This document shows positions 1-9,016 of a DNA stretch of 64,000 bases, one piece after another. The translations under genes were made by a program, and so were the position numbers. Each line of letters begins with the position of its first letter. The stretch's first letter is position 1. The stretch is from CALOCN01 sp942491735 (GTDB lineage: Bacteria > Eisenbacteria > RBG-16-71-46 > JABDJR01). The notes beneath the pieces are model-generated. The model searched no databases and had not been told where the DNA came from. It worked only from the letters and a program-made list of their open reading frames with translations. The DNA lies in assembly GCA_942491735.1 (NCBI GenBank), contig CALOCN010000014.1:868001-932000 (forward strand). The letters run 5' to 3'.

Positions 1-711
1 GAGGTACTCGACATTCCCGAGCAGTACCCCTGCGGGAACTACGTGTTGAACTTCGATCCGCTGGACGGTTCGTCCAACATCGATGCCAACGTCTCCATCG
101 GGACCATTTTCTCCATCCATCGACGGATCACCCCGGGCAACGGCCGGGGGACCGAGGTCGACTGCATGCAGCCCGGCTACAAGCAGGTATGCGGCGGCTA
201 CGTGCTCTACGGTTCCAGCACCATGCTGGTCTATACCACCGGCCAGGGAGTGCACGGGTTCACCTACGATCCCTCGATCGGTGAGTTCCTCATGAGCCAT
301 GAGAACGTCACCATCCCGGCGCGCGGGAGGATCTACAGCGTGAACGAGGGGAACTACGAGCGCTGGGACGAACGCACCCGGAAGTACATCAATCACCTGC
401 GCTCCGAGGACAACGGTCCCTACAAGTCCCGCTACATCGGGAGCCTGGTCGCGGACTTTCACCGCACGCTGCTCTACGGGGGGATCTTCCTCTACCCCGC
501 GGACCGCAAGTCTCCCCGGGGAAAACTACGGTTGCTCTACGAGGCGGCGCCGCTTGCCTTCATCGTGGAACAGGCGGGCGGGATGGCCACCGACGGAAAG
601 AAGTCCATCCAGGAGATCGAGCCGACCGAACTCCACCAGCGCGTCCCGCTGGTGATCGGGAGCCGGGAGGACGTCGAGGAGTACCTCGACTTCATGGAAG
701 GACGGCGCTGA
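1..711 (+). CDS. fbp: Fructose-1,6-bisphosphatase class 1 (3' part)
   Basis: The reading frame is open from base 1, so this is the C-terminal 236 residues of a protein whose start lies outside the window (the family is about 330 aa). It hydrolyses fructose-1,6-bisphosphate to fructose-6-phosphate in gluconeogenesis. Fragment residues 19-25 read DPLDGSS, the metal- and phosphate-binding signature of class I FBPases, followed by NIDANVSIGTIF. The substrate-binding part contains RYIGSLVADFHRTLLYGG, and the C-terminus keeps the typical EAAPLAFIVEQAGG stretch. It converges on the LOG gene with only 6 bases between the stops and no visible terminator hairpin. Confidence 0.95.
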   Translation, partial: EVLDIPEQYPCGNYVLNFDPLDGSSNIDANVSIGTIFSIHRRITPGNGRGTEVDCMQPGYKQVCGGYVLYGSSTMLVYTTGQGVHGFTYDPSIGEFLMSHENVTIPARGRIYSVNEGNYERWDERTRKYINHLRSEDNGPYKSRYIGSLVADFHRTLLYGGIFLYPADRKSPRGKLRLLYEAAPLAFIVEQAGGMATDGKKSIQEIEPTELHQRVPLVIGSREDVEEYLDFMEGRR

Positions 712-717
712 TCGCGG

Positions 718-1290
718 CTAGGCTCCGTGAGCAGCCCCGGCCAGTCGGTCCAGCAGGGATCCCGCGGTGGACTCCACCCACAACAGATCCCGGTGGGCCG
801 GCTTCAGGAACCCCGCCTCCACCGCGCGGTCCAGCATGGCCAGGAACGGGTCGTAGTATCCGTCCAGGTTGAGGATGCCGATCGGCTTGGCGTGCAGTTC
901 GAGTTGGGCCCAGGTCGTGGTCTCGGTGAGTTCCTCCAGGGTGCCCATTCCTCCCGGAAAGGTGATGAAGGCGTCGGCGAGGTCGGCCATGAGCGCCTTG
1001 CGCTCGTGCATGGATTCCACCACGTGAAGCCGGGTGACGCCGGTGTGGGCCAGTTCACGATCGGTCATGAAACGCGGAATCACTCCGTCCACGCTGCCCC
1101 CGCGTGCCAGCACCTCGCCGGCCAGGATACCCATGAGCCCCACGTTGCCACCGCCATAGACCAGGCCAAGACCGCGATCGGTCAGGGCGTGGGCGAGGTC
1201 CCGCGCTCCCTCGGCGTAGCGTGGATCGCGGCCCGGGTTGGACCCGAGGTAGACACAGATCGTGCGCAGGGGGCGATGGCCATGGGTCAT
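718..1290 (-). CDS. LOG-family phosphoribohydrolase (TIGR00730)
   Basis: A 190-residue Rossmann-fold protein of the LOG family. Characterised members release a free base, often a cytokinin, from nucleoside 5'-monophosphates. The two diagnostic motifs are present: GGGNVGLMG near residue 46 and PGGMGTLEE at 112-120, with the conserved Arg-Lys of MHERKALM at 97-98. The ATG at 1290 was chosen because it overlaps the upstream lipoprotein stop (ATGA, 1287-1290), which indicates translational coupling, and because the family fold begins directly after it; an in-frame extension upstream has no similarity to anything. It is the last gene of the rqcH-lipoprotein-LOG operon. The cytokinin link cannot be assumed in a bacterium of this type. 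Confidence 0.9.
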   Translation of the reverse strand: MTHGHRPLRTICVYLGSNPGRDPRYAEGARDLAHALTDRGLGLVYGGGNVGLMGILAGEVLARGGSVDGVIPRFMTDRELAHTGVTRLHVVESMHERKALMADLADAFITFPGGMGTLEELTETTTWAQLELHAKPIGILNLDGYYDPFLAMLDRAVEAGFLKPAHRDLLWVESTAGSLLDRLAGAAHGA

Positions 1291-2690
1291 GGGAGGGGGA
1301 GATCCGAGAGCAACAGGAGGACCCCGCTTCCCGGGTTGTGGGTCACCAGCAGCGCGCGCTGCACCCGACTCCAGGAGAGGAAACGCGGATCGGTCAGACC
1401 GCCGAGCAGGGTCGCCTCGGCATCGCTGGACCGGGTGGCGAGCAGGACATCGGTCAGCGCACTCTCCTGCACGCCGGAGAGGAGCGCGAGGTGGTTGTTT
1501 CCCCACGGACCCCAGGCGGGTCGGCTCAACCATGCCCCGGTGCGCTGGGACAGGGTGTCGGTACTTGCGGCACTGGCCAGGGTCTCGAAGAGAACGCCGC
1601 CGGCGGCAAAGGCCAGGCGTTCGCTTTGCGGCTCCCAGGTGGGGAGCTTGCCCAGGCGGGAGCTGGCAATCTGCCATGGATCGAGGGCGGTGCCGGTAAA
1701 GAAGGACCAGAAGACCGGCTGCTCGGGATCGGCCGGGGAAGCGGTCACGGAAAAGGCGAGCCGGTCATCGTCGGATAGCGCCGCACCGTACTGGGGAAGG
1801 GGATCGAGCCGGTGCGGATCCTCGGCCCGTTCCACCAGGCCGTTGGCATCCTGGTCGACCAGGCGCACGGAGATCATGCCTCCCGTGTCGTCGGTGTAGA
1901 CGAGACGATCCCCGTCGGCCGAAACGGCGAGGGGCTCGTTCAGATCCACCCCGGTGACCAACCGACGGCCGTTCCCGGCCAGGGGATTGAGGGCCGCACT
2001 GAAAACGCCCGTGCCCTCCGCGGTGCGCCCCGCGACCAGGTATCCGAAGCCGTTGCGCAGGAAGGCGACTCCCCCCAGTTCCAGGAGATCGCTCCGTCCG
2101 GGGTCCAGGGTCTGCACGCGCGCCGGATCGGTGCTGAAGCTGGCCGTCGCCGTCATGCCGTCCTGGACCTCGGCCTGGGTCGAGTTGTCGTTGAAGTCGA
2201 AGTACAGGTGCTCGACGCGGACGTCATGCGTTCCGGGGGCCACCGACTCCAGGGTGACCGGGGTGACGTTGACCAGCGGATTGTCGTCGACAAAGACGTT
2301 GGCGCCCGGGGGATCCGAGACCACGATCAGGGTGCCGCTTCCCACCGGTACCTGGACCGAGTCCGAGGTGGTGAAGCTCCCGTCGCTCACCGTGAAGATC
2401 AGGGTGTAGGTTCCCGCGGTGTCGGGGGCGATCCAGTTGGTGGTGAAGTCCAGGGGATCATCGAGGGACCCGGCCGAGGCGGCCCAGGACACGCTCATGG
2501 CATCCCCATCCGGATCGTTTGCCAGTCCCACCGCGCGCACGATCCCGCCCGGGGTGGTGCTGCCGGGGGAGACCCTGACCCGGCTGATGACCGGCGGCCG
2601 GTTGGGGGTCGGCGAGGTGGAGTCGCCGCCGCAGCCGGCCAGGATGAACAGGGCCGCGACCAGGGCGATGCGGCGGACGGATGGGATCAT
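1287..2690 (-). CDS. Lipoprotein with PEGA and TolB-like beta-propeller regions
   Basis: 467 aa. The N-terminus is a lipoprotein signal peptide with lipobox LAGC (Cys20), followed by a Ser/Thr/Pro linker. Residues about 32-115 resemble a PKD/cadherin-like Ig module (NDPDGDAMSVSW and FTVSDGSF). Residues about 119-165 are a PEGA domain (SDPPGANVFVDD, then VAPGTHDVRVEHLYF). Residues 195-467 contain WD40/TolB-like blades such as LAVSADGDRLVYTDD and ALSDDDRLAFSV. It is probably an outer-membrane or periplasmic surface protein; no substrate can be read. It overlaps rqcH upstream and LOG downstream by 4 bp each, so the three are very likely one transcript, although no functional link is obvious. Confidence 0.85.
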   Translation of the reverse strand: MIPSVRRIALVAALFILAGCGGDSTSPTPNRPPVISRVRVSPGSTTPGGIVRAVGLANDPDGDAMSVSWAASAGSLDDPLDFTTNWIAPDTAGTYTLIFTVSDGSFTTSDSVQVPVGSGTLIVVSDPPGANVFVDDNPLVNVTPVTLESVAPGTHDVRVEHLYFDFNDNSTQAEVQDGMTATASFSTDPARVQTLDPGRSDLLELGGVAFLRNGFGYLVAGRTAEGTGVFSAALNPLAGNGRRLVTGVDLNEPLAVSADGDRLVYTDDTGGMISVRLVDQDANGLVERAEDPHRLDPLPQYGAALSDDDRLAFSVTASPADPEQPVFWSFFTGTALDPWQIASSRLGKLPTWEPQSERLAFAAGGVLFETLASAASTDTLSQRTGAWLSRPAWGPWGNNHLALLSGVQESALTDVLLATRSSDAEATLLGGLTDPRFLSWSRVQRALLVTHNPGSGVLLLLSDLPLP

Positions 2691-4444
2691 CGTGACTCCT
2701 CGTTCTGGGACGGTTCCCGCGGCGCAACCATGATGGTCTTGTGTTGCCCTACGCCAACCGTGCCCACCGGCGCGCCACGCAGACGTCTCACGTGTCGCTT
2801 GGTGGTGTAGAGAACCGAGACCTTGGCCGAACCCCGGGCTTTGGAATAGAACGCGGCGGCCGATGCCGCGGCGACCAGTTTCTCGCGGGGCGGTTCCTTG
2901 CCCCGTTCGGCGTGCCGCAACACCACGTGGGATCCCGGTGAGTGATCGACATGCATCCAGGTATCGTCCGGCCGGGCGATCTCGTGGGTGAGCACCTCGT
3001 TGCCCTTGTTGCTCTTGCCGACCAGGATTTCCCAGCCGTCCCCCAGATCATAGACCCGGGGGCGCAGACCGGATACCAGGCCGTCGTCCGGTTTCCCGCC
3101 GCCCGCCGCGGATTCGGGGCGGGGCACCTTGACCCCCAGGGCCTCGGCTTGGGCCAGCCAGTCCGCGGTGGGTGCCCCGGTGAACGTGTCGGCCCGGGTG
3201 AGCAGGGCCTCCAGCGCGGCCAGCTTCTCCTTCAACTCGTCTCCCCGCGCTTCCACGCGTCGCACGGATCGTTCGGCCTTGCGGGCAAGCTTGAAGTAGC
3301 GTTCGGCGTTGGCCGCCGCATCCCGCTTGGGATCCAGATCGACCTCGATCGGGTCGCCGCCGGTGGGATCCGCGACCGTGGCCCGGATCACGCCCCGCTC
3401 CAGGGTGTGCGCCGCGGCGAGGATCGCCTCGGCGGTGCGGCGATGCTTCTCGGCGCGGGCCGCCTCGGCCACGTCGGCTTCCACCCCTTCCAGGGCGCGG
3501 CGCGTACGTTTGATGGCCTGACGGACCGGACGTGCCACCGGGCCCCCCTTGGCCTTGGGTCGGGTCCGGCGCGCCCGGTGTGCGGCGGCCACCGCCTCGA
3601 GAATATCCGGGTACTCCTGGAAGACCGGGTCCTGCCCGGGCGACTGCGGGGACGGAGTGGGGCGGAAGGCAAGCGCCTCGGACCGCGCCGACGAGCCGGC
3701 CACGCCGGGGATCGCCCGGCCCCCGGCCGGGTGCCCGTCCTTGGCCGGCGCGGTCTCGACGAGAAACGCGCGCCAGGCCTGGACGAGGGTCGCGGGATCA
3801 TCGCCGACGCGCACCAGTTCCGCGGCAACCCAGTCGTCGACCCCGGTCCAGGCGCGGGCCAGCGCCCGGGCCAGGGAGCCTTCGCTCTCCTTCCCCGTGG
3901 CCAGCGCGTCGATCAGCTCCGTGTCGGTGGCGCGGGTGGCGTCCACCCCGAACGGCGGCGGCGCGGCGTAGGGTTTGCCGGGCAGGAGCGGCGAGGAACG
4001 CTGGCGGGAACGATCCTCGCGCAGACGTTCGATGACCTTGGCCCCGATCGCCTCGTCCCCCTGCAGTAGGACCAGATTGCCTCCGGTCCCGATCAACTCG
4101 GCGATGAGGTGATAGCGCACCGGGTCTCCGAGTCGGTCCCGGCGATCGAATTGCAGCGCGGCGACCCGGTCCAGGCCCAGCTGACGCGCCCCGGTGATGC
4201 GGGCGCCCACCACGGCGTTCTCGACCGTGCGGGCCAACGGCAGGGCGTGCGTCTCGCCCCGGGGAGGCACCCCCGGGACAAGGTAGAGGGCTGCATTCTG
4301 GGCAGCCACCGACACGGTCATGAGGGCGTCCGGCTCCAGGGTGAGGTGGAGGGTCCAGGGATCCGGGGCGCTCACCCCGCGCACCCGCAACGGATCGCGG
4401 GCCGCGATACGGGCAAGGACGGCGCGCAGGGTCAGGCTGTTCAT
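2687..4444 (-). CDS. rqcH: RqcH / NFACT-family ribosome quality control protein
   Basis: 585 aa with the full NFACT layout: NFACT-N from residue 1 to about 215, a charged helical coiled-coil region at about 300-420, and NFACT-R (DUF814) at about 470-575 (RVYDLGDGWEILVGKSNKGN and DDTWMHVDHSPGSHVVL). The D100-R101 pair in LQFDRRDR matches the Asp-Arg needed in RqcH to recruit Ala-tRNA for C-terminal alanine tailing of nascent chains on obstructed 60S/50S subunits. Older annotation calls this family fibronectin-binding protein FbpA. It opens a minus-strand operon with a lipoprotein and a LOG protein. Divergent yicC starts 150 bases away. Confidence 0.92.
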   Translation of the reverse strand: MNSLTLRAVLARIAARDPLRVRGVSAPDPWTLHLTLEPDALMTVSVAAQNAALYLVPGVPPRGETHALPLARTVENAVVGARITGARQLGLDRVAALQFDRRDRLGDPVRYHLIAELIGTGGNLVLLQGDEAIGAKVIERLREDRSRQRSSPLLPGKPYAAPPPFGVDATRATDTELIDALATGKESEGSLARALARAWTGVDDWVAAELVRVGDDPATLVQAWRAFLVETAPAKDGHPAGGRAIPGVAGSSARSEALAFRPTPSPQSPGQDPVFQEYPDILEAVAAAHRARRTRPKAKGGPVARPVRQAIKRTRRALEGVEADVAEAARAEKHRRTAEAILAAAHTLERGVIRATVADPTGGDPIEVDLDPKRDAAANAERYFKLARKAERSVRRVEARGDELKEKLAALEALLTRADTFTGAPTADWLAQAEALGVKVPRPESAAGGGKPDDGLVSGLRPRVYDLGDGWEILVGKSNKGNEVLTHEIARPDDTWMHVDHSPGSHVVLRHAERGKEPPREKLVAAASAAAFYSKARGSAKVSVLYTTKRHVRRLRGAPVGTVGVGQHKTIMVAPREPSQNEESR

Positions 4445-4594
4445 GGCCGGAGAACCTTACCCGGATGCATCGCCAACCGCCACCGCGTCGTGCTAGCGTC
4501 ACCCCACCCGCCGAGCCGCCCGAGCCGGAACCCGACCGTCGCCTCGCGGGGACCCAACCCAAGTGAATCGGAGCTCTTACTCCCCGGAGGTCCC

Positions 4595-5476
4595 GTGATA
4601 CGCAGCATGACCGGATTCGGTCGCGCCGAGGCCGAGCTCGATGGACGCACGCTCGTGGCCGAGGTGCGCTCGGTGAACCATCGCTTCCTGGAGGTCTCGC
4701 TCCGGATGCCCAGGGGCCTGCAGGCGCTGGAGAACAAGCTGCGCAAGCATGTCCAGGAACGCGTCTCCCGCGGCAAACTGAACCTCACCGTGGCCTGGAA
4801 GGGGGCGGGGGAGTCCGGGGGGGAAGCCTCGGTCGATTTCGATCTCGCCGCGCGCTATGTCACCCTGCTCGAGGAACTCCGGGGGCGGTTCGACTTCCGG
4901 GACCCGGTGACCCTCGGCCAGATCCTCGCCCTGCCCGATCTCGTGACCTGGGTGGAGCCGTCCCTGGACGCCAAGACCTCCTGGTCGCTGCTCACCCGGT
5001 CCGTGGATGCGGCGATGGACGACCTGGTCGCCATGCGCGAGGCCGAGGGCAAGACCCTGGCCAAGGACCTGCTGGATCGCAACAAGACGTTGACCTCCCA
5101 CCTGAAGGTCATCGAGAAACGCGCTCCGGAGCGGGTACGCGAGGCCAAGGAGCGGTTGCACACCCGGGTGGCCGAACTCCTGCAGGGGGAGGCCGAGGTG
5201 GACATGGATCGTCTGGCCGTCGAGGCCGGGTTCCAGGCCGAACGCATGGACTGCACCGAGGAGACGGTGCGTCTGCGCTCCCACGTGGACCAGTTTCGCG
5301 ACACGATCAAGAAGGGGGGATCGGTGGGGCGCAAGCTCAATTTCCTGACCCAGGAGATGAACCGCGAAGCCAACACCATCGGCTCCAAATCGTACGATTC
5401 GACGATCTCGCACGAGGTGATCGGTCTCAAGGAGGAGATCGAGATCCTTCGGGAACAGATCCAGAACATCGAATGA
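4595..5476 (+). CDS. yicC: YicC-family endoribonuclease
   Basis: 293 aa. The start is the GTG at 4595, five bases after a CCGGAGG ribosome binding site, and gives the family's usual beginning, VIRSMTGFGRAE; a longer upstream frame has no RBS. The N-terminal YicC domain (residues 1-155) is followed by the DUF1732 C-terminal domain (about 205-293, with FQAERMDCTEETVRLRSH and FLTQEMNREANTIGSK). E. coli YicC is an RNase that acts on selected RNAs. The yicC-gmk-rpoZ order is conserved across many phyla. The stop overlaps gmk by 4 bp (ATGA). Confidence 0.93.
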   Translation: MIRSMTGFGRAEAELDGRTLVAEVRSVNHRFLEVSLRMPRGLQALENKLRKHVQERVSRGKLNLTVAWKGAGESGGEASVDFDLAARYVTLLEELRGRFDFRDPVTLGQILALPDLVTWVEPSLDAKTSWSLLTRSVDAAMDDLVAMREAEGKTLAKDLLDRNKTLTSHLKVIEKRAPERVREAKERLHTRVAELLQGEAEVDMDRLAVEAGFQAERMDCTEETVRLRSHVDQFRDTIKKGGSVGRKLNFLTQEMNREANTIGSKSYDSTISHEVIGLKEEIEILREQIQNIE

Positions 5477-6108
5477 CCTACGAGACCCCGCCCTTTCAAC
5501 CGCTGGATCCCCCTCCTCCCCTGTTGCTGGTCATTTCGGGACCCAGCGGGGTGGGCAAGAACGCGGTCTGCGACGATCTCTTCCGTGACGACCCCAGCCT
5601 GACCTACTCGGTCTCCGCGACCACGCGGGCTCCCCGCAGCGACGAGACCGAAGGGGTGGATTACCACTTCATGGACGAAGCGACCTTTCGCGAAGGCATC
5701 GGGAAGGACCATTTCCTGGAGTGGGCCGAGGTGCATGGCAGCCTCTACGGCACGCCGCGGGAGCCGGTGGACCGGCTCCTTGCCGCGGGACGCACGCCGG
5801 TGCTCAACCTGGATGTCCAGGGAGGACGCGCGGTGAAGCGGTTGGTCCCGAACGCGGTGCTGATCTTTCTTGCCCCCCCCTCGTGGGAGGAACTCGAGCG
5901 TCGCCTGCGAAGCCGGGCCACGGACAGCGACGAAACCATCGCCCTGCGACTGCAGAACGCGCGGGACGAGCTTCGGGCCTGGGTGGACTACGACTACCAG
6001 GTCGTCAACAACCGCCTCGGCGACGCGGTGGCCGGGGTTCAGGAAGTGATCCGGGTGGCCCGGGCTGAGACCCCCCGCCTGATGAGGTATCTGAGGGACT
6101 CAGAATAG
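5473..6108 (+). CDS. gmk: Guanylate kinase
   Basis: 211 aa. It phosphorylates GMP to GDP with ATP. The P-loop is GPSGVGKNAV at residues 23-32, followed by TYSVSATTRAPRSDETEGVDYHFM, the GMP-binding region with its Arg-rich STTR-like motif, and later LNLDVQGGRAVK. The residue after the P-loop lysine is Asn, then Ala, instead of the common Ser-Ser or Gly-Thr pair; the other family signatures are intact. The N-terminus has a short Pro-rich extension before the beta strand LLLVISG. It is coupled to yicC by a 4-bp overlap and precedes rpoZ. Confidence 0.95.
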   Translation: MTYETPPFQPLDPPPPLLLVISGPSGVGKNAVCDDLFRDDPSLTYSVSATTRAPRSDETEGVDYHFMDEATFREGIGKDHFLEWAEVHGSLYGTPREPVDRLLAAGRTPVLNLDVQGGRAVKRLVPNAVLIFLAPPSWEELERRLRSRATDSDETIALRLQNARDELRAWVDYDYQVVNNRLGDAVAGVQEVIRVARAETPRLMRYLRDSE

Positions 6109-6171
6109 GTTGCGAGGCCCCTCGTCGCCGGCGGGTGGCGGCCCCGGTAGCCGGACCGGTCCCCGGCATGC

Positions 6172-6177
6172 TATACT
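6172..6177 (+). promoter_or_regulatory. -10-like element TATACT upstream of rpoZ
   Basis: TATACT matches 5/6 of the sigma-70 -10 hexamer, with G-C two bases before it, and lies 46 bases before the chosen rpoZ start. No convincing -35 hexamer is visible 16-18 bases upstream. The same TANACT form recurs before several genes of this window. Confidence 0.4.
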
Positions 6178-6223
6178 CCTTCGCCGCTCAACCCCCATGA
6201 GTCCACCTTTGAGAGGAAGACCC

Positions 6224-6496
6224 GTGAGTTCCGATTCCAAGCAGGAAGTCCCCATCAACAAGTACGAACAGGTCCTGGTCGCGGCGCGCGAGTCGCGTCG
6301 TCTCAATGATCTGGCCAAGCTCAACGGCCGCGAGCTGAAGCGTCGACCCACCTCGCTGGGTTGGGAGCGCCTGGCCGCCGAGCGCATCACCTACACCTAC
6401 GCGCGCGAAGCGCTCGAGGATCAGGTGATGGAAATCCCCCAGGCCGAACCGGTTTCGGCCCCGGCCCCCACGGAGACCCAGCCCGAGGCCGAGTAG
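6224..6496 (+). CDS. rpoZ: RNA polymerase omega subunit
   Basis: 90 aa. Small acidic-tailed protein with the omega core VAARESRRLNDL, then ELKRRPTSLGWERLAAERITYTYAREAL. It assists beta' folding and RNA polymerase assembly. The GTG at 6224 is preferred because GAGAGGAAGA sits 5-14 bases before it; an ATG at 6197 would add 9 residues (99 aa total) but lacks an RBS. The gmk-rpoZ-coaBC order is the standard one and supports the call despite low sequence identity. The C-terminal 20 residues are rich in Glu, Pro and Ala. Confidence 0.85.
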   Translation: MSSDSKQEVPINKYEQVLVAARESRRLNDLAKLNGRELKRRPTSLGWERLAAERITYTYAREALEDQVMEIPQAEPVSAPAPTETQPEAE

Positions 6497-6520
6497 ACCT
6501 CGCCGGGTACAAGGAAGGCC

Positions 6521-7789
6521 ATGAAGCTTTCCGGCAAGTCCATCCTGCTTGGCGTGACGGGCGGGATCGCTGCCTACAAGGCGGCTGAGCTCCTGCGTCT
6601 GTTCATGCGTGAGGGAGCCTCGGTGCGGGTGGTCATGACCCGATCCGCCACCCGCTTCATCACCCCGCTCACGTTTCGCGCGCTTTCCGGGAACCCGGTG
6701 CTGAGCGCGCTCTACCAGGACGACCTGCAGAGTTCGGCCGGGGACGCCGACGAAAGCGGGGTGGAGCATATCGATCTGGTGCGCACCGCGGACCTCGTGG
6801 TCATCGCCCCCGCCACCGCCAACTCCCTGGCCAAGGCGGCCTGGGGGCTGGCCGACGACGCCCTGAGTACCGTGGTGGTGGCCGCCGGCACCAACATCCT
6901 GTGGGCCCCGGCCATGAACCACCGCATGTGGAAGAACCCGGTCACCCAGGACAACGTGGCGCGGTTGCGCCGCATGGGGCATGTCATCGCCGACGTCGAG
7001 GACGGGTGGATGGCCTGCCGCGAGTACGGCCCGGGCCGGATGGCCGAACCCGAACACCTTCTGGAGCAGGTGGTGGAGCTGGTGGGGCATCCCCAGGACC
7101 TGGCCGGAGCCCGGATCCTGATCACCGCGGGGCGCACCGAGGAGCCCATCGATCCGGTGCGTGTCCTCACCAACCGTTCCAGCGGTCGGATGGGAGTGGC
7201 CCTGGCCGAGGAGGCCCGGGATCGCGGCGCGACGGTCACCCTGCTTGCCGGCCCCATGGACGTGGAGCCCCCCGAGGGGGTGACGGTGGAGCGGATCGTC
7301 ACCGCACAGGAGATGCACGATCGCGCCCATGCCCTGTTTCCGGAGCAGGATGTGCTCGTCATGGCGGCGGCGGTGGGGGATTATCGCAGTGCGGCTCCCA
7401 GCGGGAAGAAACTCAAGCGCTCCTCGGCAAAGCGTTCCCTTGCCTTGGCCCCCAACCCGGACATCCTGGCCGGTCTGGCCAAGGGGCGGCGCGAGGACCA
7501 GGTGCTGATCGGGTTCGCGCTGGAAACGAACGACGCGGAAGCGAACGGACGCCGGAAGCTGGAGGCCAAGGGCGTCGATCTCCTGGTGGTGAACGCTCCC
7601 GAGGACGCGATCGGGGCCACCACCAACACGGTGACCCTGATGGAGCCGGACAAATCGAGTCGTCGTCTCCCGACCCAGTCCAAGCGGGAGGTGGCGCGGC
7701 GGATTCTGGACTGGACGGTGGCGCGGCGTGAGACCGCGCAGCGGGGGAAACATGGCGACGGATCCCAGGAACGAGCTCGCGGCGCTTAG
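6521..7789 (+). CDS. coaBC: Bifunctional phosphopantothenoylcysteine decarboxylase/synthase
   Basis: 422 aa. It converts 4'-phosphopantothenate plus cysteine to phosphopantothenoylcysteine (CoaB), then decarboxylates it to 4'-phosphopantetheine (CoaC). The CoaC half (1-185) is a flavoprotein with GVTGGIAAYKA, the catalytic-His region EHIDLVRTADLVVIAPATANS, the PxMNxxMW motif as PAMNHRMW, and the active-site Cys in GWMACREYGPGRM. The CoaB half (from about 190) has ITAGRTEEPIDPVR, LTNRSSGRMG and the Lys cluster GKKLKRSSAKR. An RBS AAGGAAGG precedes the ATG. The last 38 bases overlap the UDG gene in another frame. Confidence 0.96.
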   Translation: MKLSGKSILLGVTGGIAAYKAAELLRLFMREGASVRVVMTRSATRFITPLTFRALSGNPVLSALYQDDLQSSAGDADESGVEHIDLVRTADLVVIAPATANSLAKAAWGLADDALSTVVVAAGTNILWAPAMNHRMWKNPVTQDNVARLRRMGHVIADVEDGWMACREYGPGRMAEPEHLLEQVVELVGHPQDLAGARILITAGRTEEPIDPVRVLTNRSSGRMGVALAEEARDRGATVTLLAGPMDVEPPEGVTVERIVTAQEMHDRAHALFPEQDVLVMAAAVGDYRSAAPSGKKLKRSSAKRSLALAPNPDILAGLAKGRREDQVLIGFALETNDAEANGRRKLEAKGVDLLVVNAPEDAIGATTNTVTLMEPDKSSRRLPTQSKREVARRILDWTVARRETAQRGKHGDGSQERARGA

Positions 7790-8567
7790 CGCGGATCTAC
7801 GACACGAGATCGAACGCGCGAAGGCGCGGGGAGTGCGCAACACGCACTCCGGGAACCTGCGCGCTCGTCTCGACGGCGCACCCCTCGAGGATCCGACCCC
7901 GGAGACCCCCATGGCCCCCTCGTCCGACACGCCCCAGACCGCGGGGGAGTCCCGCGGCAAGAAGCTCTCGCTCATCCTGCCCGAGCCCGAGAGCGCGGAC
8001 TACGTGGAGCGCATGAGCCAACTGGCCGCGCTGTCCCATACCGCATCCACCTGCACCCTGTGCGGGTTGTGCGAGACCCGCAACAAGGTGGTGTTCTCCC
8101 GTGGGGCCGCGCGCAACCGGGTCATGTTCATCGGGGAAGCGCCGGGCGCGGACGAGGACCGGCTGGGGGAGCCGTTCGTGGGGCGTGCGGGGAAGCTCCT
8201 GGACCAGATCCTGGACGCGGTGGGTTTCCAGCGCGAAGAGATCTACGTGGCCAACATCCTCAAGTGTCGTCCGCCCAACAACCGGGATCCCAAGCCGGAG
8301 GAGATCGAGGCCTGTACCCCGTATCTCACCCGGCAGATCGAGTTGATGAACCCCAAGATCATCTGCGCCCTCGGCAAGTTCGCCGGCCAGTTCCTCACCG
8401 GGAACCCAAAGACCCCCATCGGGAAGCTCCGGGGGCGGATCCACAGCTATCAGGACCGCATCCCGGTGCTCCCCACCTACCATCCGGCGGCGCTGCTGCG
8501 GAATCCGAACCTCAAGCGGGTGGTGTGGGACGACGTCCAGTTGCTGCGCACCGAGTACCTCCGCTAG
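7752..8567 (+). CDS. Family 4 uracil-DNA glycosylase
   Basis: 271 aa iron-sulfur uracil-DNA glycosylase that excises uracil from deaminated DNA. The four [4Fe-4S] ligands are visible as C101-x2-C104 (TCTLCGLC), C172 (ILKCRPPNNRDP) and C188 (EIEACTPYL). Active-site blocks are GEAPGADEDRLGEPFVGRAG and the C-terminal TYHPAALLRNP. About 85 residues precede the catalytic domain; they are low in complexity (PEDPTPETP-like), with no recognised domain. The ATG at 7752 was chosen because it follows a G-rich RBS and starts inside coaBC. Non-coding DNA follows the stop. Confidence 0.93.
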   Translation: MATDPRNELAALSADLRHEIERAKARGVRNTHSGNLRARLDGAPLEDPTPETPMAPSSDTPQTAGESRGKKLSLILPEPESADYVERMSQLAALSHTASTCTLCGLCETRNKVVFSRGAARNRVMFIGEAPGADEDRLGEPFVGRAGKLLDQILDAVGFQREEIYVANILKCRPPNNRDPKPEEIEACTPYLTRQIELMNPKIICALGKFAGQFLTGNPKTPIGKLRGRIHSYQDRIPVLPTYHPAALLRNPNLKRVVWDDVQLLRTEYLR

Positions 8568-9016
8568 GCAATTCGGGCGGCGGGAATCGACTTTTCCACG
8601 GGTTGTCCAACGAAAGATTGTTGTTACCCGTGGTGAGTCGCGTAACTACGCGGTCGTATCCGTAGTCCAGCCAACAGGTTACCGAGGCCGCTGATCGGAC
8701 AGGAACCGTGCCGGTGGCGAGGCAAAACGATCCCCACTGCGTCGTGGATATGTGGATGACTACGGTACCGGGGAGACACGCCGCCTCGGGGCCGTTTGCG
8801 CCACGCAATCGTCACCCGTCGTCTGTCAAGCCGTCGCGTTTCCACATCCAATAGTGAACCGGAGTGGGTAAACCGCGTATTCTTTTGATTCATCTTCCCC
8901 CGTTCCTTACAGTCGCGCGTTGGTCGATCAGTGTCGACGCTCGCGCGAACAGGCCGCACGCCCACGGCAGGGTCAAGGCGGATCATCGGATTCGAAAAGA
9001 ATCCGGAGGGGGAACC
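8568..9016. other. 449-base non-coding region upstream of dnaB with DnaA-box-like sites
   Basis: No credible gene. The segment is less G+C-rich than its flanks and holds several DnaA-box-like nonamers: 8751-8759 (revcomp TCATCCACA, one mismatch to TTATCCACA), the adjoining 8743-8751 (revcomp ATATCCACG, two mismatches), 8592-8600 (TTTTCCACG, two) and 8838-8846 (GTTTCCACA, two). A 6-bp inverted repeat ACTACG/CGTAGT lies at 8645-8650 and 8661-8666. The dnaB promoter should be here; TATTCT at 8878-8883 is a weak -10 candidate. These sites could reflect DnaA control of dnaB, an origin-like element, or chance. Confidence 0.45.

Noticed and set aside
1291..1677. N-terminal extension of the LOG protein by about 129 residues
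   Set aside because: It lies within the lipoprotein gene in another frame, is Arg/Pro-rich with no domain, and the ATGA overlap at 1287-1290 gives a better start.
8568..9016. Chromosomal replication origin
   Set aside because: DnaA-box-like sites are imperfect and there is no AT-rich unwinding element, dnaA, dnaN, gidA or similar neighbour. Kept only as a low-interest observation.
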